Notes under the pieces: generated by a model
Told to the model about the DNA's origin: nothing
The model's input: the letters and a program-made list of their open reading frames with translations, nothing else
Databases searched by the model: none
Shown here: positions 43,724 through 51,723 of the stretch, in pieces
How positions within the stretch are numbered: the stretch's first letter is position 1
Layout of the letters: every line of letters begins with the position of its first letter
Program-made: the position numbers and the translations under genes
Assembly: GCF_900184265.1 (NCBI RefSeq)
Contig: NZ_FXXA01000002.1
Coordinates: 1,758,918-1,822,917 of the forward strand
DNA: 64,000 bases
From: Eggerthella timonensis
GTDB lineage: Bacteria > Actinomycetota > Coriobacteriia > Coriobacteriales > Eggerthellaceae
Direction: 5' to 3'

Positions 43724-44629
43724 ATGGGTTTCTTCGATAACGCTCAGGAAGTGCTCGATCGCGGCGTGTCGGCGGCGAAGGGCGCCGTCTCGGGCGTGGC
43801 CGTGGAGCAGCAGGCGTTCGTGAAAGGGTTCGTGCGCCTGTGCAGCGACGGCGCGGGCCAGGGCTGGCACGAGAGCAACGGCGGAAACGCGTCGTATCGG
43901 CTTACGCCGGAGGACGTGGCGTCAAGCCGCTCGTTCTTCTACGACAACCCCAGCTCGTGGGTGCCGCTGGGCTTGCAGGCCGCCAACCTGGGCGGCGAGT
44001 TCTTCCTGGTGACGGCTGCGGGCGCGCACATGCGCAACGTGGCGCTCGATCCGGACACGGGCGCGGGCATCGCGGAGATCAACGCGGCGGGCGATGCATG
44101 GCGCATCGTGTGGGGCTTCAAGAACGGCGGCGTCCCCACGAGCGAGTTCCCCAGCCATGTTGCCATCCAGTCGGTGCGCAAGGAGGTCACCGGCGGCACA
44201 GGCCGCGTGCTGTACCATGCGCATCCCGCGCACGTGGTGGCGCTGACGAACGTGCTGCCGCTCGACGCGCGCACGTTCACGCGCGCTTTGTGGAAGATGC
44301 TGATGGAGTGCATGATCGCGTTCCCGAAGGGCATCGGCGTGGTGCCGTGGATGGTGCCGGGCGGCCCCGAGATCGCCGATGCCACGGCCGATGCGATGCG
44401 CACCTACGACGCGTGCGTGTGGGCGCATCACGGCCTGTTCTGCGCCGGCTCCGACTTCGACGCCGCCTTCGGGCTGGCGCACACCATCGACAAAGCGGCG
44501 ACCATCTACGCTCAGGCTCGCGCGATGAACGGCGGTAGCGACCGATTCGCCAGCGCCATCCCCGACGAGGGCCTGCGCGGTATCGCCGCCGCCTACAACC
44601 TCCCGGTAAACGAGGCGTTCCTCGGCTAG
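43724..44629 (+). CDS. Class II aldolase, rhamnulose-1-phosphate aldolase (RhaD) type
   Basis: A 301-residue zinc aldolase. The family signature GWHESNGGNASYRL is followed by EFPSHVAIQ, the metal histidines in YHAHPAHVVAL and the third in VWAHHGLFC. RhaD splits L-rhamnulose 1-phosphate to DHAP and lactaldehyde; no other rhamnose genes are near, so the substrate may differ. AAGGAG precedes ATG 43724. It follows pyk by 31 bases. Confidence 0.83.
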   Translation: MGFFDNAQEVLDRGVSAAKGAVSGVAVEQQAFVKGFVRLCSDGAGQGWHESNGGNASYRLTPEDVASSRSFFYDNPSSWVPLGLQAANLGGEFFLVTAAGAHMRNVALDPDTGAGIAEINAAGDAWRIVWGFKNGGVPTSEFPSHVAIQSVRKEVTGGTGRVLYHAHPAHVVALTNVLPLDARTFTRALWKMLMECMIAFPKGIGVVPWMVPGGPEIADATADAMRTYDACVWAHHGLFCAGSDFDAAFGLAHTIDKAATIYAQARAMNGGSDRFASAIPDEGLRGIAAAYNLPVNEAFLG

Positions 44630-44677
44630 GGGAGGGGATTTCCTGAGAAAACGCGTGCGTTCGAAGGATGGCTGTGC

Positions 44678-44720
44678 TATAGTGCAAAGGCTTGTCTTCG
44701 CCTTGGTCGGAAACCAAGGC
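44678..44720 (+). promoter_or_regulatory. -10 box and leader hairpin of rpmE
   Basis: TATAGT (44678-44683) is followed by GCCTTGGT / ACCAAGGC (44700-44720, loop CGGAA), a hairpin just before the AAAGGAG ribosome site, well placed for control of L31 synthesis. The -35 is weak. Confidence 0.5.
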
Positions 44721-44738
44721 CTGTAAAGGAGAACCATA

Positions 44739-45200
44739 ATGAAACAGGGTATTCATCCGGAGTACGTGGAGTGCACGGTCAAGTGCAGCTGCGGCAACAC
44801 GTTCACGACGCGTTCCACGAAGCCTGAGCTGAAGATCGACATCTGCAACGTGTGCCATCCGTTCTACACCGGCCAGCAGCGCTTCGTCGACACCGGCGGA
44901 CGCGTCCAGCGCTTCGCCGACAAGTTCGGCGCCGCGAAGGAGACCGTGGCCGAGCGCGAGGCCGCCAAGAAGGCAGCGCGTGCCGCCGCCATCGCCGAGG
45001 CCGAGGCCAAGAAGAAGGCCGAGCGCGACGCGAAGGCTGCCGAGAAGGCCAAGCGCGCCGAGGAGTTCGCCAAGAAGTCCGAGGCCGAGGCCAAGAAGGC
45101 CGCTGAGGTCGAGGCTGCCGCCGAGACCGCTCCCGAGGCCACGGCCGAGGAAGCCGCTGCCGTCGACGCCCTCGTCGAGGAGGCTCCGGCCGCCGAATAG
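44739..45200 (+). CDS. rpmE: 50S ribosomal protein L31 (zinc type) with long A/E/K-rich tail
   Basis: A 153-residue L31. The first about 67 residues are the normal protein with zinc cysteines in VKCSCGNTF and [10 protein letters not shown]. The next about 85 residues are an added helical, highly charged A/K/E segment that turns acidic and ends APAAE, like the S2 tail. Typical L31 is about 65-90 residues long. Confidence 0.93.
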   Translation: MKQGIHPEYVECTVKCSCGNTFTTRSTKPELKIDICNVCHPFYTGQQRFVDTGGRVQRFADKFGAAKETVAEREAAKKAARAAAIAEAEAKKKAERDAKAAEKAKRAEEFAKKSEAEAKKAAEVEAAAETAPEATAEEAAAVDALVEEAPAAE

Positions 45201-45230
45201 CGCATCCGCGCCGCTTCTGCAGCAAGCAAG

Positions 45231-45260
45231 ACGAACGCCCGGTCGATGCCGGGCGTTCGT
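45231..45260 (+). terminator. Hairpin after rpmE
   Basis: ACGAACGCCCGG and CCGGGCGTTCGT form a 12-bp perfect stem around a 6-base loop. No T-run follows. Confidence 0.65.
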
Positions 45261-45336
45261 GCGTTCGGGGCCTTATGGCGTCCGGTCGGCGCGGTACGGC
45301 GCGCCCGCGCCCCATGCGATTCCCCGCGTTGGCAAG

Positions 45337-46551
45337 CTACCCTTCCTCGATGAACTCCTCGCCGCGCAGCAGCTCCACCTCGAGGAGGTCGCCTTCCTCC
45401 CACCCCGCTTCGCCGAGGGGCGAGACGCGCTGGGCGTTCGACGTCATGCAGACGGCCAGCTCCCCGGCCTTGAAGTCGAGGAAGTGCGCCACGTAGCCCT
45501 CGCCGCCGCGCGTCACGCGTACGCGGGCGATGTTCGCCATCTTGGGGATGCTCGTCTTCGCGGCGTCCGTCCGCGCCTGCACGACGGGGCGGCGGTGCGG
45601 CGGAATTCCCAGGATGCGCGCCGTGATCGCCTGCAGGCACCATTCGGAGCCGAAGTAGGCGGCCATGGTGGGGCCGGGGAGGTCGACGACCGGCTTGCCG
45701 TCCACCACGGCCATCATGAGCGGTCGCCCCGGCACGGCGGCGATGTAGTGGTGCACCACCTGTCCGCGCCGCTCGATCAGCTTCGCGTTGAAGTCCTCCT
45801 CGCCGAGGGCCGAGCCTCCGTTGACCACCACGACGTCGGCGGTGGCCAGCGCCGCCTCGAAGGCGCGCTCGAGTTCGGCGGGGTCGTCGTGCACGAGGGG
45901 GAATACCACGGGTTCGGCACCGTACTCGATGAGGAGGTGCTTGCACATGAGGCTGTTCGTGTCCACGTTCTGCCCGCGCCGCGGCTTGATGCCGGCGGGC
46001 ACGAGCTCGCTGCCCGTGGGGATGAACGCCACGCGCGGCCTGACGCGCACGGGCACCATCGTGGCGCCGCCCATGGCGAGTGCGGCCAGGTCGGTGGGGC
46101 GGATGACGCTGCCGGCGCTCATGAGCGGCTCGCCCGCGCGCAACGTTGAGCCGGAGGGCCGCACGCCCGAGCCGGGCTCGACCGTCACGTCGTCGTCGAG
46201 CTTCACCGAACCGTCCTCCTGAACGGCCGCCTTCTCGATCATCACCACGGCATCGAACGCATCGAGGAAGTCGTCGCCGGTGTCGGCGCGCACGTAGTCC
46301 GCGCCGGGCTTCCAGCAGCTCGCGTCGGGCAGGCCGTTCGCGAACGCCGCAGACTTCACCGCGATGCCGTCGAACGCCGAAGCGCGCACCACCGGCAGTG
46401 TGTTCGCGGACGCGAGGTCCTCGGCGAGCACGCGCCCGACTGCGCCGTCGAGCGCGACGTGCTCGACGCGCCGCACCGGCTCCCATGCGGCGAAGAAGTC
46501 GGTCAGCGCCTCTTCCCGCGAGGGGAAGCCGTCCATGATCTTCTCTCCCAT
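45337..46551 (-). CDS. moeA: MoeA, molybdopterin molybdenumtransferase
   Basis: A 404-residue enzyme that inserts molybdate into adenylated molybdopterin. It carries PSREEALTDFF, LPVVRASAFDGIAV, the acidic VRADTGDDFLDAFDAVVMIE, PTGSELVP, VVVNGGSALGEEDF and VPGRPLMMAVVDGKPVVDLPG. Of the two adjacent ATGs, 46551 has AAGGAG at the right distance; 46557 abuts it. It would supply Moco to oxidoreductases elsewhere in the genome and perhaps to the SUOX-fold proteins here. Confidence 0.9.
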   Translation of the reverse strand: MGEKIMDGFPSREEALTDFFAAWEPVRRVEHVALDGAVGRVLAEDLASANTLPVVRASAFDGIAVKSAAFANGLPDASCWKPGADYVRADTGDDFLDAFDAVVMIEKAAVQEDGSVKLDDDVTVEPGSGVRPSGSTLRAGEPLMSAGSVIRPTDLAALAMGGATMVPVRVRPRVAFIPTGSELVPAGIKPRRGQNVDTNSLMCKHLLIEYGAEPVVFPLVHDDPAELERAFEAALATADVVVVNGGSALGEEDFNAKLIERRGQVVHHYIAAVPGRPLMMAVVDGKPVVDLPGPTMAAYFGSEWCLQAITARILGIPPHRRPVVQARTDAAKTSIPKMANIARVRVTRGGEGYVAHFLDFKAGELAVCMTSNAQRVSPLGEAGWEEGDLLEVELLRGEEFIEEG

Positions 46552-46584
46552 ACGCATCTCCTTGTTCGGTTTTCCACGATGATA

Positions 46585-46618
46585 GCGGGAAAGCCCGGCG
46601 CGCGCCGGGCTTTCCCGC
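46585..46618 (-). terminator. 34-base perfect palindrome between the SBP gene and moeA
   Basis: Each half is 17 bases (GCGGGAAAGCCCGGCGC and its complement) with no loop left over. It lies 30 bases past the SBP stop on the minus strand. No T-tract follows. Confidence 0.6.
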
Positions 46619-46648
46619 AGGGGTGCGAACGGGTCGCGGGACGAGACG

Positions 46649-47797
46649 CTAGGCCCTGGGCTGTGCGTTCGCGGCGATCTCGTCGAACTCGGATTCACTC
46701 AGGTCGTACCCGTAGAACGTCTTGAAGTAGCCGGCCACCGTCCCATACAGGTCGTTGTCGTACTGCTCGGGGTACAGCAGGCGCGGCAGCCACTGCATGC
46801 CCAGCACCTGGTTCACCGTCGGAGGGCTGTTCAGCCAGTTCCACGGCGTGTCGGGCACCTCGTAGTACGAGCCGGACTTGACGGCGTCGATGTCGGCGAA
46901 GGCGGCATCGGAGCCCACCGTGTCGTAGATGCTGTTCTCCGCGAACAGGATGACCTGCGGGTTCCACAGCGCCAGCTGCTCCATGCTGATCTCCACGCCG
47001 GCGCCGCTGCCGGACACCTCGCCCAGCTCGGCCACGTTGTTGGCCACGAGGTCGACCACTTGGCCCTGGTAGGAGTCCTTCGCGATGGTGTTCGTGCCCT
47101 TGTCGCCCAGCAGGTAGGCCACGTTCGCGCGCTCGGACTCGGGGATCTTGCCCATCACCGACACCGTCTCGTCGTAGGCGGCCTTGCAGTAGTCGGACAG
47201 CTCCTTGCCGCGATCTTCCATGCCCAAAAGCTCGCCCAGCATCTCGTAGGCCGCGCCGTAGTCTTCCATCTTCGTCTCGATGACCACCACGGGGATGCCC
47301 AGCTGCTCCTGCAGCGTGTCGAGGTCCTCCTTGATGCCGTCCTTGAGCTCGCCGGTGTCGATGAGGATCTGCGCGCCGGAGGCGGCGACCGCCTCCTTGT
47401 TGAGGTCGCCCTTCGCGCCGAAGGCGGCTCCCGTCACGGGCAGGTTGGCGTAGTCGGAGCCCAGGTACTTCGCCTGATCGGCGGTGAGCTCCTGCGAGAC
47501 GGTCGCCATCTTCTCCGGCGCCATCGTCAGCAGGATCTGCGTGGCGGTGTGGCCAGCCGGGGCGATGCGGTCGATCTGCGCGGGCACTTCAACGGTGCGC
47601 CCGGCCGAATCGGTGAACGTGCGCATCTCGTTCTGCGTCGCCCGATCGGTCTGCGCCGCTCCGTCCGTGCTTGCGGGCGCGTCCTGCGACGGGGCCTGCG
47701 AGCATCCGTTCAACGCGAACGCCAGCCCCAGGCACAGCATGCCCGCGACCAGCAGGCGCCGCGCCCGCTGCGTGTTCTTTGCGGTAATCCCTCCCAT
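46649..47797 (-). CDS. Periplasmic-binding lipoprotein of an iron-type ABC importer
   Basis: A 382-residue BtuF/FecB/FhuD-type binding protein. Lipobox ALNG-C near residue 32, then the class III fold: MRTFTDSAGRTVEVP, IDRIAPAGHTATQILLTMAP, then AASGAQILIDTGEL and MEQLALWNPQVILFAENS. Substrate could be a siderophore, heme or cobalamin. The upstream promoter has a Fe-box-like operator. ATG 47797 has AAAGGAAG before it. Last gene of the operon 49718-46649. Confidence 0.88.
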   Translation of the reverse strand: MGGITAKNTQRARRLLVAGMLCLGLAFALNGCSQAPSQDAPASTDGAAQTDRATQNEMRTFTDSAGRTVEVPAQIDRIAPAGHTATQILLTMAPEKMATVSQELTADQAKYLGSDYANLPVTGAAFGAKGDLNKEAVAASGAQILIDTGELKDGIKEDLDTLQEQLGIPVVVIETKMEDYGAAYEMLGELLGMEDRGKELSDYCKAAYDETVSVMGKIPESERANVAYLLGDKGTNTIAKDSYQGQVVDLVANNVAELGEVSGSGAGVEISMEQLALWNPQVILFAENSIYDTVGSDAAFADIDAVKSGSYYEVPDTPWNWLNSPPTVNQVLGMQWLPRLLYPEQYDNDLYGTVAGYFKTFYGYDLSESEFDEIAANAQPRA

Positions 47798-47832
47798 AGA
47801 TTCTTCCTTTCTCAACCTCTGTCGCCTTGCTT

Positions 47833-48615
47833 CTAACGCTCTATCTCGCGTACGGGCACGCACACGCGCACCTTGTCGCCGTATAGGGAATTGACCTCCA
47901 CGTCCACGTCGTAGATGGTGCTGACCAGCTCCTTGGTGATGACGTCTTTGGGGTCGCCGAACGCGTGCACGCGGCCCTCGTTGATGACAAGCGTCTGGTC
48001 TGCGTACAAAAACGCCTGGTCGGGTTGGTGCGTCGATTGGATGATGCTCAGGCCCTCGCGGGCGAGCTGGCGCACGGTGGACAGCACGCGCACCGTGTTG
48101 CCGTAGTCGAGCGCGCTCGTGGGCTCGTCCATGATGATGGTGCGCGCGTTCTGCGCGATGGCGCGCGCGATGAGCACGAGCTGCCGCTCGCCGCCCGATA
48201 TCTGCGTGTAGGGGCGATGCCCCAGATGAGCGATGCCCACGCGCTCGAGCGCGTCCCAGGCGCGGTCGACGTGCATGCGCTTGGGCGAGGAGAACAGCCC
48301 GATGCCGCCGCCGGCGCTCATGAGCACCACGTCGAGCACGTCGTAGGCGTAGGTGGACGAATGCGACTGGGGGATGTAGGCGATCTCGCTCGCGCGCTCG
48401 CGGATGGATATCGTGCGCAGGTCCTTCCCGTTCACGTGGATGCTTCCCGTCCAACCGTTGTCGAGGCACAGGATGCAGCGGAACAGCGTCGATTTGCCCA
48501 CGCCGTTGGGCCCCAGCACGTTCACGAGCGTGTTGTCGGGGATATGGAAGCTCAGGTCGCGCAGCACATGGTGGCTGCCGTACGAGAAATCGAGGCGTTC
48601 GACGTCGATGCTCAT
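47833..48615 (-). CDS. ATP-binding subunit of the iron-type ABC importer
   Basis: A 260-residue FepC/BtuD-type ATPase. Walker A GPNGVGKST, Q-loop YIPQSHS, signature SGGERQLVLIARA, Walker B TIIMDEPTSALD, switch His in STHQPDQ. It overlaps the permease gene by 4 bases (ATGA type) and precedes the binding protein. Confidence 0.93.
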   Translation of the reverse strand: MSIDVERLDFSYGSHHVLRDLSFHIPDNTLVNVLGPNGVGKSTLFRCILCLDNGWTGSIHVNGKDLRTISIRERASEIAYIPQSHSSTYAYDVLDVVLMSAGGGIGLFSSPKRMHVDRAWDALERVGIAHLGHRPYTQISGGERQLVLIARAIAQNARTIIMDEPTSALDYGNTVRVLSTVRQLAREGLSIIQSTHQPDQAFLYADQTLVINEGRVHAFGDPKDVITKELVSTIYDVDVEVNSLYGDKVRVCVPVREIER

Positions 48616-49718
48616 AGCCCCTGCTTCCTCCTCGTGATGAGGTACAGGAAGAACGGCGCACCCACGAACGCGGTCAGGATGCCGATGGGTATCTCGGAGG
48701 TTGCCACGAGGCGTGCCACGTCGTCGACGACGAGCAGGAAGCTGGCGCCCATGAGCATGCTGGCAGGCAGCAGCTTGCGGTAGTCGCAGCCGATGATCAT
48801 GCGCGCGAAGTGGGGGATGACGAGGCCCACCCAGCCGATCATGCCCGAGATGGACACGCTGGCGGCGGTGACGAGCGTGGCGGCCACGATGACGATGAGC
48901 CGCACGCGGCGCGCGTTCACGCCCATGGTGGAGGCCTCGTCGTCGCCCATGGTGAGCACGTTGATGCGCCAGCGCAGGGCGAACAGCGCCGCGAGGCCGA
49001 TCGCGATGGGGCCCAGAGAAAAGGCCATGTCGCTCCATTTCGCGCCGGTGAGGCTGCCCATGAGCCAGTACGTGATGGCGGCCAGCTGGTCGGTGGGGTC
49101 GGCGATGAGCTTCGTGAACGACACGCCCGCCTGGAACAGCGAGCTGACCATGACGCCCGCCAGCACCACGATGAGCAGGTGGTTGCCCTTCGCACGGGTG
49201 CCGATGGCCAGCACCAGCAGCACGGCGGCGATGGAGCAGGCGAACGCGAAGACGGAGATGCTGAGCGAGCCGAGCCCCAGCAGGATGGCCACCGCGGCGC
49301 CGAACGCGGCGCCCTGCGAGGCGCCGAGGATGTCGGGGGAGACGAGCGGATTCTGGAACGTGCCCTGGTAGGCGGCGCCGGCGGCCGCCAGGCTGCAGCC
49401 CACCATGAGCGCGAGCGCGATGCGCGGCAGGCGCACCTGGAAGAACAGCGTCTCCTGCTGAGACGTCCAGAACGGGTCGATGGGGAAGGCGAGGTTGGCC
49501 AGCATGCCGACGGCTTCGATGGGGGTGATGGGGTAGCGCCCGAGCATGAGCGAGGCGAGCGTGCTCGCTACGACGAGCGCGCCGAGCGCGATCAGGATGA
49601 GCGTGCCGCGCCGCGCGTTGCGGCGGGACGCGCATCGGGCCGCAACCTCGCCGTCACGCGCCCGAGGGGGTACCCCCTCGGCGCTGCTGATGCTTCTGGC
49701 ATCAGCAGCGCTTCGCAT
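48612..49718 (-). CDS. FecCD-type permease of the iron-type ABC importer
   Basis: A 368-residue permease with about ten TM helices. It carries RLPRIALALMVGCSLAAAGAAYQGTF, NPLVSPDILGASQGAAFGAA and GMIGWVGLVIPHFARMI. The first about 35 residues (before GTLILIALG) are unlike the family and are encoded by two hairpins (49663-49708). ATG 49718 has only GAGGGG abutting it, so initiation may be regulated or the start placed wrongly. Confidence 0.87.
   Translation of the reverse strand: MRSAADARSISSAEGVPPRARDGEVAARCASRRNARRGTLILIALGALVVASTLASLMLGRYPITPIEAVGMLANLAFPIDPFWTSQQETLFFQVRLPRIALALMVGCSLAAAGAAYQGTFQNPLVSPDILGASQGAAFGAAVAILLGLGSLSISVFAFACSIAAVLLVLAIGTRAKGNHLLIVVLAGVMVSSLFQAGVSFTKLIADPTDQLAAITYWLMGSLTGAKWSDMAFSLGPIAIGLAALFALRWRINVLTMGDDEASTMGVNARRVRLIVIVAATLVTAASVSISGMIGWVGLVIPHFARMIIGCDYRKLLPASMLMGASFLLVVDDVARLVATSEIPIGILTAFVGAPFFLYLITRRKQGL
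49663..49708 (-). promoter_or_regulatory. Two hairpins at the start of the permease gene
   Basis: CGAGGGGGTACCCCCTCG (49663-49680, perfect) and an 11-bp stem GCTGCTGATGC / GCATCAGCAGC with a 5-base loop (49682-49708). They occupy codons 4-18 or so of the annotated ORF, so they could mask translation or attenuate transcription. Confidence 0.55.
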
Positions 49719-49796
49719 CCCCTCGTCTAAAGTGTCTTCAATAGCTTCTATCGCTCTCGTCCCCTATGATTCGCAATTGAGAATAATACTGAGAGC

Positions 49797-49828
49797 AATA
49801 TATACTAAAGTACAATTATTATCAATTG
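49797..49828 (-). promoter_or_regulatory. Promoter with Fur-like operator for the iron-type ABC importer
   Basis: On the minus strand TTGATA (49820-49825) and TATATT (49797-49802) are 17 bases apart. The -35 sits in the dyad CAATTATTATCAATTG (49813-49828), rich in the GATAAT pieces of Fur boxes. The whole 49770-49845 stretch is strikingly AT-rich. Confidence 0.6.
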
Positions 49829-49861
49829 AATATAATCAAGATTGCACCGAGCAACCGCTTC

Positions 49862-49891
49862 GCACGGATGCTTCATGTGAAACATCCGTGC
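49862..49891. promoter_or_regulatory. parS-like core inside a 30-base palindrome
   Basis: TGCTTCATGTGAAACA (49869-49884) matches parS at 14 of 16. It lies in a near-perfect 30-base palindrome (GCACGGATG ... CATCCGTGC) about 25 bases past the DUF364 stop, so it could also be that gene's terminator. Confidence 0.5.
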
Positions 49892-49916
49892 GGGAATGCG
49901 TCCGAGGGCGCGGAGG

Positions 49917-50723
49917 CTAGGACCGCTCGCGTTCGACGAGGGTCATCTGCAGCGCCTCGCCGAAGAACTGGCCGGCGCCGTTCTGCACGGCGAAGCGCGC
50001 CTTCTCCGGATCGGCCACCACGCTGCCGGCCAGCGCGTCGGCACCCTGCTCGAACAGGCACGGCGCCATGATCACGCTGGGGCCCACGAGCACGGTGGTC
50101 GCGTCCTTCGCGAGCTCCAGCAGGCGCGGCGCGGTCTTGTTGATAAGGGTGACGCCGGTGACGAAGGCGAAGTCGGTGCCGGGCAGCACGTACTCGCACG
50201 CGGGGTCGGGCGTGTCGAGCTCGTGCGTGCAGTTCCGTTCGAGCACCGTGAGGTCGGCGTAGGCGGCGATGCGGTCGACGTGGGGGAAGTGGCCGATCAC
50301 CGTCACGCGTTTGCCAGCGGAGCGCTCGATGCGCGGACGGTACCGCTCGAATGCGTCCATCGTGCGGACGGTGCCGTCAGGAAGCTCGACAGGCTCGTCG
50401 TACACGGCGCCGAGCGGGTCGAGCAGCTCGGCGCGCGCGTAGTAGGCGTTGAGCGCCGCCACGCCGAGCGTGGCTTCCTCGAAGCACCATGACTTCGCGA
50501 GTTCGGCCATCGCGCGCAGCGGGACGCCGCGCAGATCCTGCTTGCAGGTGCGCAAGCCACCGCCCTTGCAGGTGAAGCTCACGCCCATGCCGCAGTCGGC
50601 CTCGACGTAGGACCAGTGCGTTCCCAGGCAGTAGTCGCGCACGACGAGGTCGTCGGGAACGCTCTCGATCAATCGGTCGTACAGCTTCCACGGTGCGGCG
50701 TCCTCGGCATCGGCTTTTCGCAT
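49917..50723 (-). CDS. DUF364 / DUF4213 putative heavy-metal chelation protein
   Basis: A 268-residue cytoplasmic protein. An N-terminal DUF4213-like part (about 10-100) leads to the Rossmann-like DUF364 part (VTVIGHFPHVDRI, DPACEYVLPGTDFAFVTGVTLINKTAPRLLELA, LVGPSVIMAP). Relatives occur beside metal ABC transporters, but their biochemistry is not settled. ATG 50723 has AAAGGA upstream. It shares the neighbourhood of the iron-type importer but has its own start region. Confidence 0.85.
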   Translation of the reverse strand: MRKADAEDAAPWKLYDRLIESVPDDLVVRDYCLGTHWSYVEADCGMGVSFTCKGGGLRTCKQDLRGVPLRAMAELAKSWCFEEATLGVAALNAYYARAELLDPLGAVYDEPVELPDGTVRTMDAFERYRPRIERSAGKRVTVIGHFPHVDRIAAYADLTVLERNCTHELDTPDPACEYVLPGTDFAFVTGVTLINKTAPRLLELAKDATTVLVGPSVIMAPCLFEQGADALAGSVVADPEKARFAVQNGAGQFFGEALQMTLVERERS

Positions 50724-50796
50724 AGCGCATCCTTTCTGTATTATTCGTGATGATATATAATACACCGATGAGAAGAAATGCGGAAGGAGAAGGCCC

Positions 50797-51651
50797 GTGC
50801 TGTTCTTGTTGACGGGAGACGTTCAGACAGGCAAGACGCGCTGGCTCGCCGCATTGGCGGACGAGCTTGCGAGCGGAGGCGTGGACGTCGCGGGCGTGCT
50901 GGCGCCCGGCGTGTGGCGCGAGCGCGGCCGGGCGGGCGAAAGGCGCTTCGAGAAGCTCGGTATCGACAACGTGCTGCTGCCCACGGGCGAGCGCATCGCG
51001 TTCGCGCGCCGCCGCGACCTCGCGCTGGCGGAGGGATCGTTCGACCCGACGAGCCAGAGCGCCGCCGCCCAGCTGGCCTGGGAGATATCGGACGACGCCA
51101 TCGCGCGCGTCAACGCCCACTTCGACGCCCTCGCCCACGGGGCGGCGGCCCCAGTAGATCACGTGCGCCCCGCGGTTTCGGCGGCTCCCGCGGATCATGC
51201 GTGTCCCGAGAGTTCGACGGCCCTCTCAAGCCCCGCGCTCCCCGTGGTCCCTGCATGTTCGGCGGCCCCCGCGCGCCTCTCAAGCCCCGCGTGCCCTGTG
51301 CTCCCGAACGAAGTGTTTCACGTGAAACATTCGTTCGCGCAAACAAATGTTTCACGTGAAACATCGGGCGCGGTTGAGGCGTGCGAGACGCGTTCCGGGC
51401 TGCTCGTGGTGGACGAGCTGGGACGGCTCGAGCTCATGCACGACGGCGGCCTCGTCTCGGCCACGGCGCTGCTGGCGCAGGGGCCCCGAACGGGCTTCCG
51501 CCATGCGATCGCCGTGGTGCGCGGCTGGCTGCTCCCGCGCGCCGAGGAGCGCTTCGCCGCAGCCTGGGGCGGTGCGCAGGCGATAGCGCCCGACGACGCG
51601 TCCCGCGCCCTCGTCCGCGCCGCGTGCGGACTTGCCGACCAATCGCATTGA
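50797..51651 (+). CDS. THEP1-like P-loop NTPase with low-complexity insertion carrying parS sites
   Basis: A 284-residue protein. Walker A GDVQTGKTRW (7-16), then GVLAPGVWRERGR and the FARR segment, and Walker B LLVVDELGRLEL near 200-212. THEP1-type nucleotide triphosphatases are about 180 residues; here about 85 A/P/S-rich residues (roughly 113-197) are inserted before Walker B. The insert contains a duplicated CTCTCAAGCCCCGCG stretch and two perfect parS sequences. GTG 50797 has GGAAGGAG upstream. It is divergent from the DUF364 gene. Confidence 0.8.
   Translation: MLFLLTGDVQTGKTRWLAALADELASGGVDVAGVLAPGVWRERGRAGERRFEKLGIDNVLLPTGERIAFARRRDLALAEGSFDPTSQSAAAQLAWEISDDAIARVNAHFDALAHGAAAPVDHVRPAVSAAPADHACPESSTALSSPALPVVPACSAAPARLSSPACPVLPNEVFHVKHSFAQTNVSRETSGAVEACETRSGLLVVDELGRLELMHDGGLVSATALLAQGPRTGFRHAIAVVRGWLLPRAEERFAAAWGGAQAIAPDDASRALVRAACGLADQSH
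51314..51329. promoter_or_regulatory. Perfect parS site 1
   Basis: TGTTTCACGTGAAACA, identical to the canonical ParB/Spo0J-binding palindrome, in frame within the NTPase gene (codes VFHVKH). Confidence 0.85.
51348..51363. promoter_or_regulatory. Perfect parS site 2
   Basis: The same 16-bp palindrome, 18 bases after site 1, in another frame phase (codes NVSRETS). Confidence 0.85.
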
Positions 51652-51655
51652 GGCC

Positions 51656-51688
51656 TTGCGTTCCTTAATGAGAATGATTATCATTATT
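51656..51688 (+). promoter_or_regulatory. Fur box over a promoter
   Basis: TTGCGT (51656-51661) and TATCAT (51679-51684) are 17 bases apart. The -10 lies inside GAGAATGATTATCATTATT (51670-51688), 16 of 19 against the classic Fur consensus. It predicts iron-repressed expression of the flavin reductase-rubredoxin gene. Confidence 0.8.
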
Positions 51689-51723
51689 GGAAACGTAAAC
51701 GAGAGCAGGGGAAAGGCGTCATC

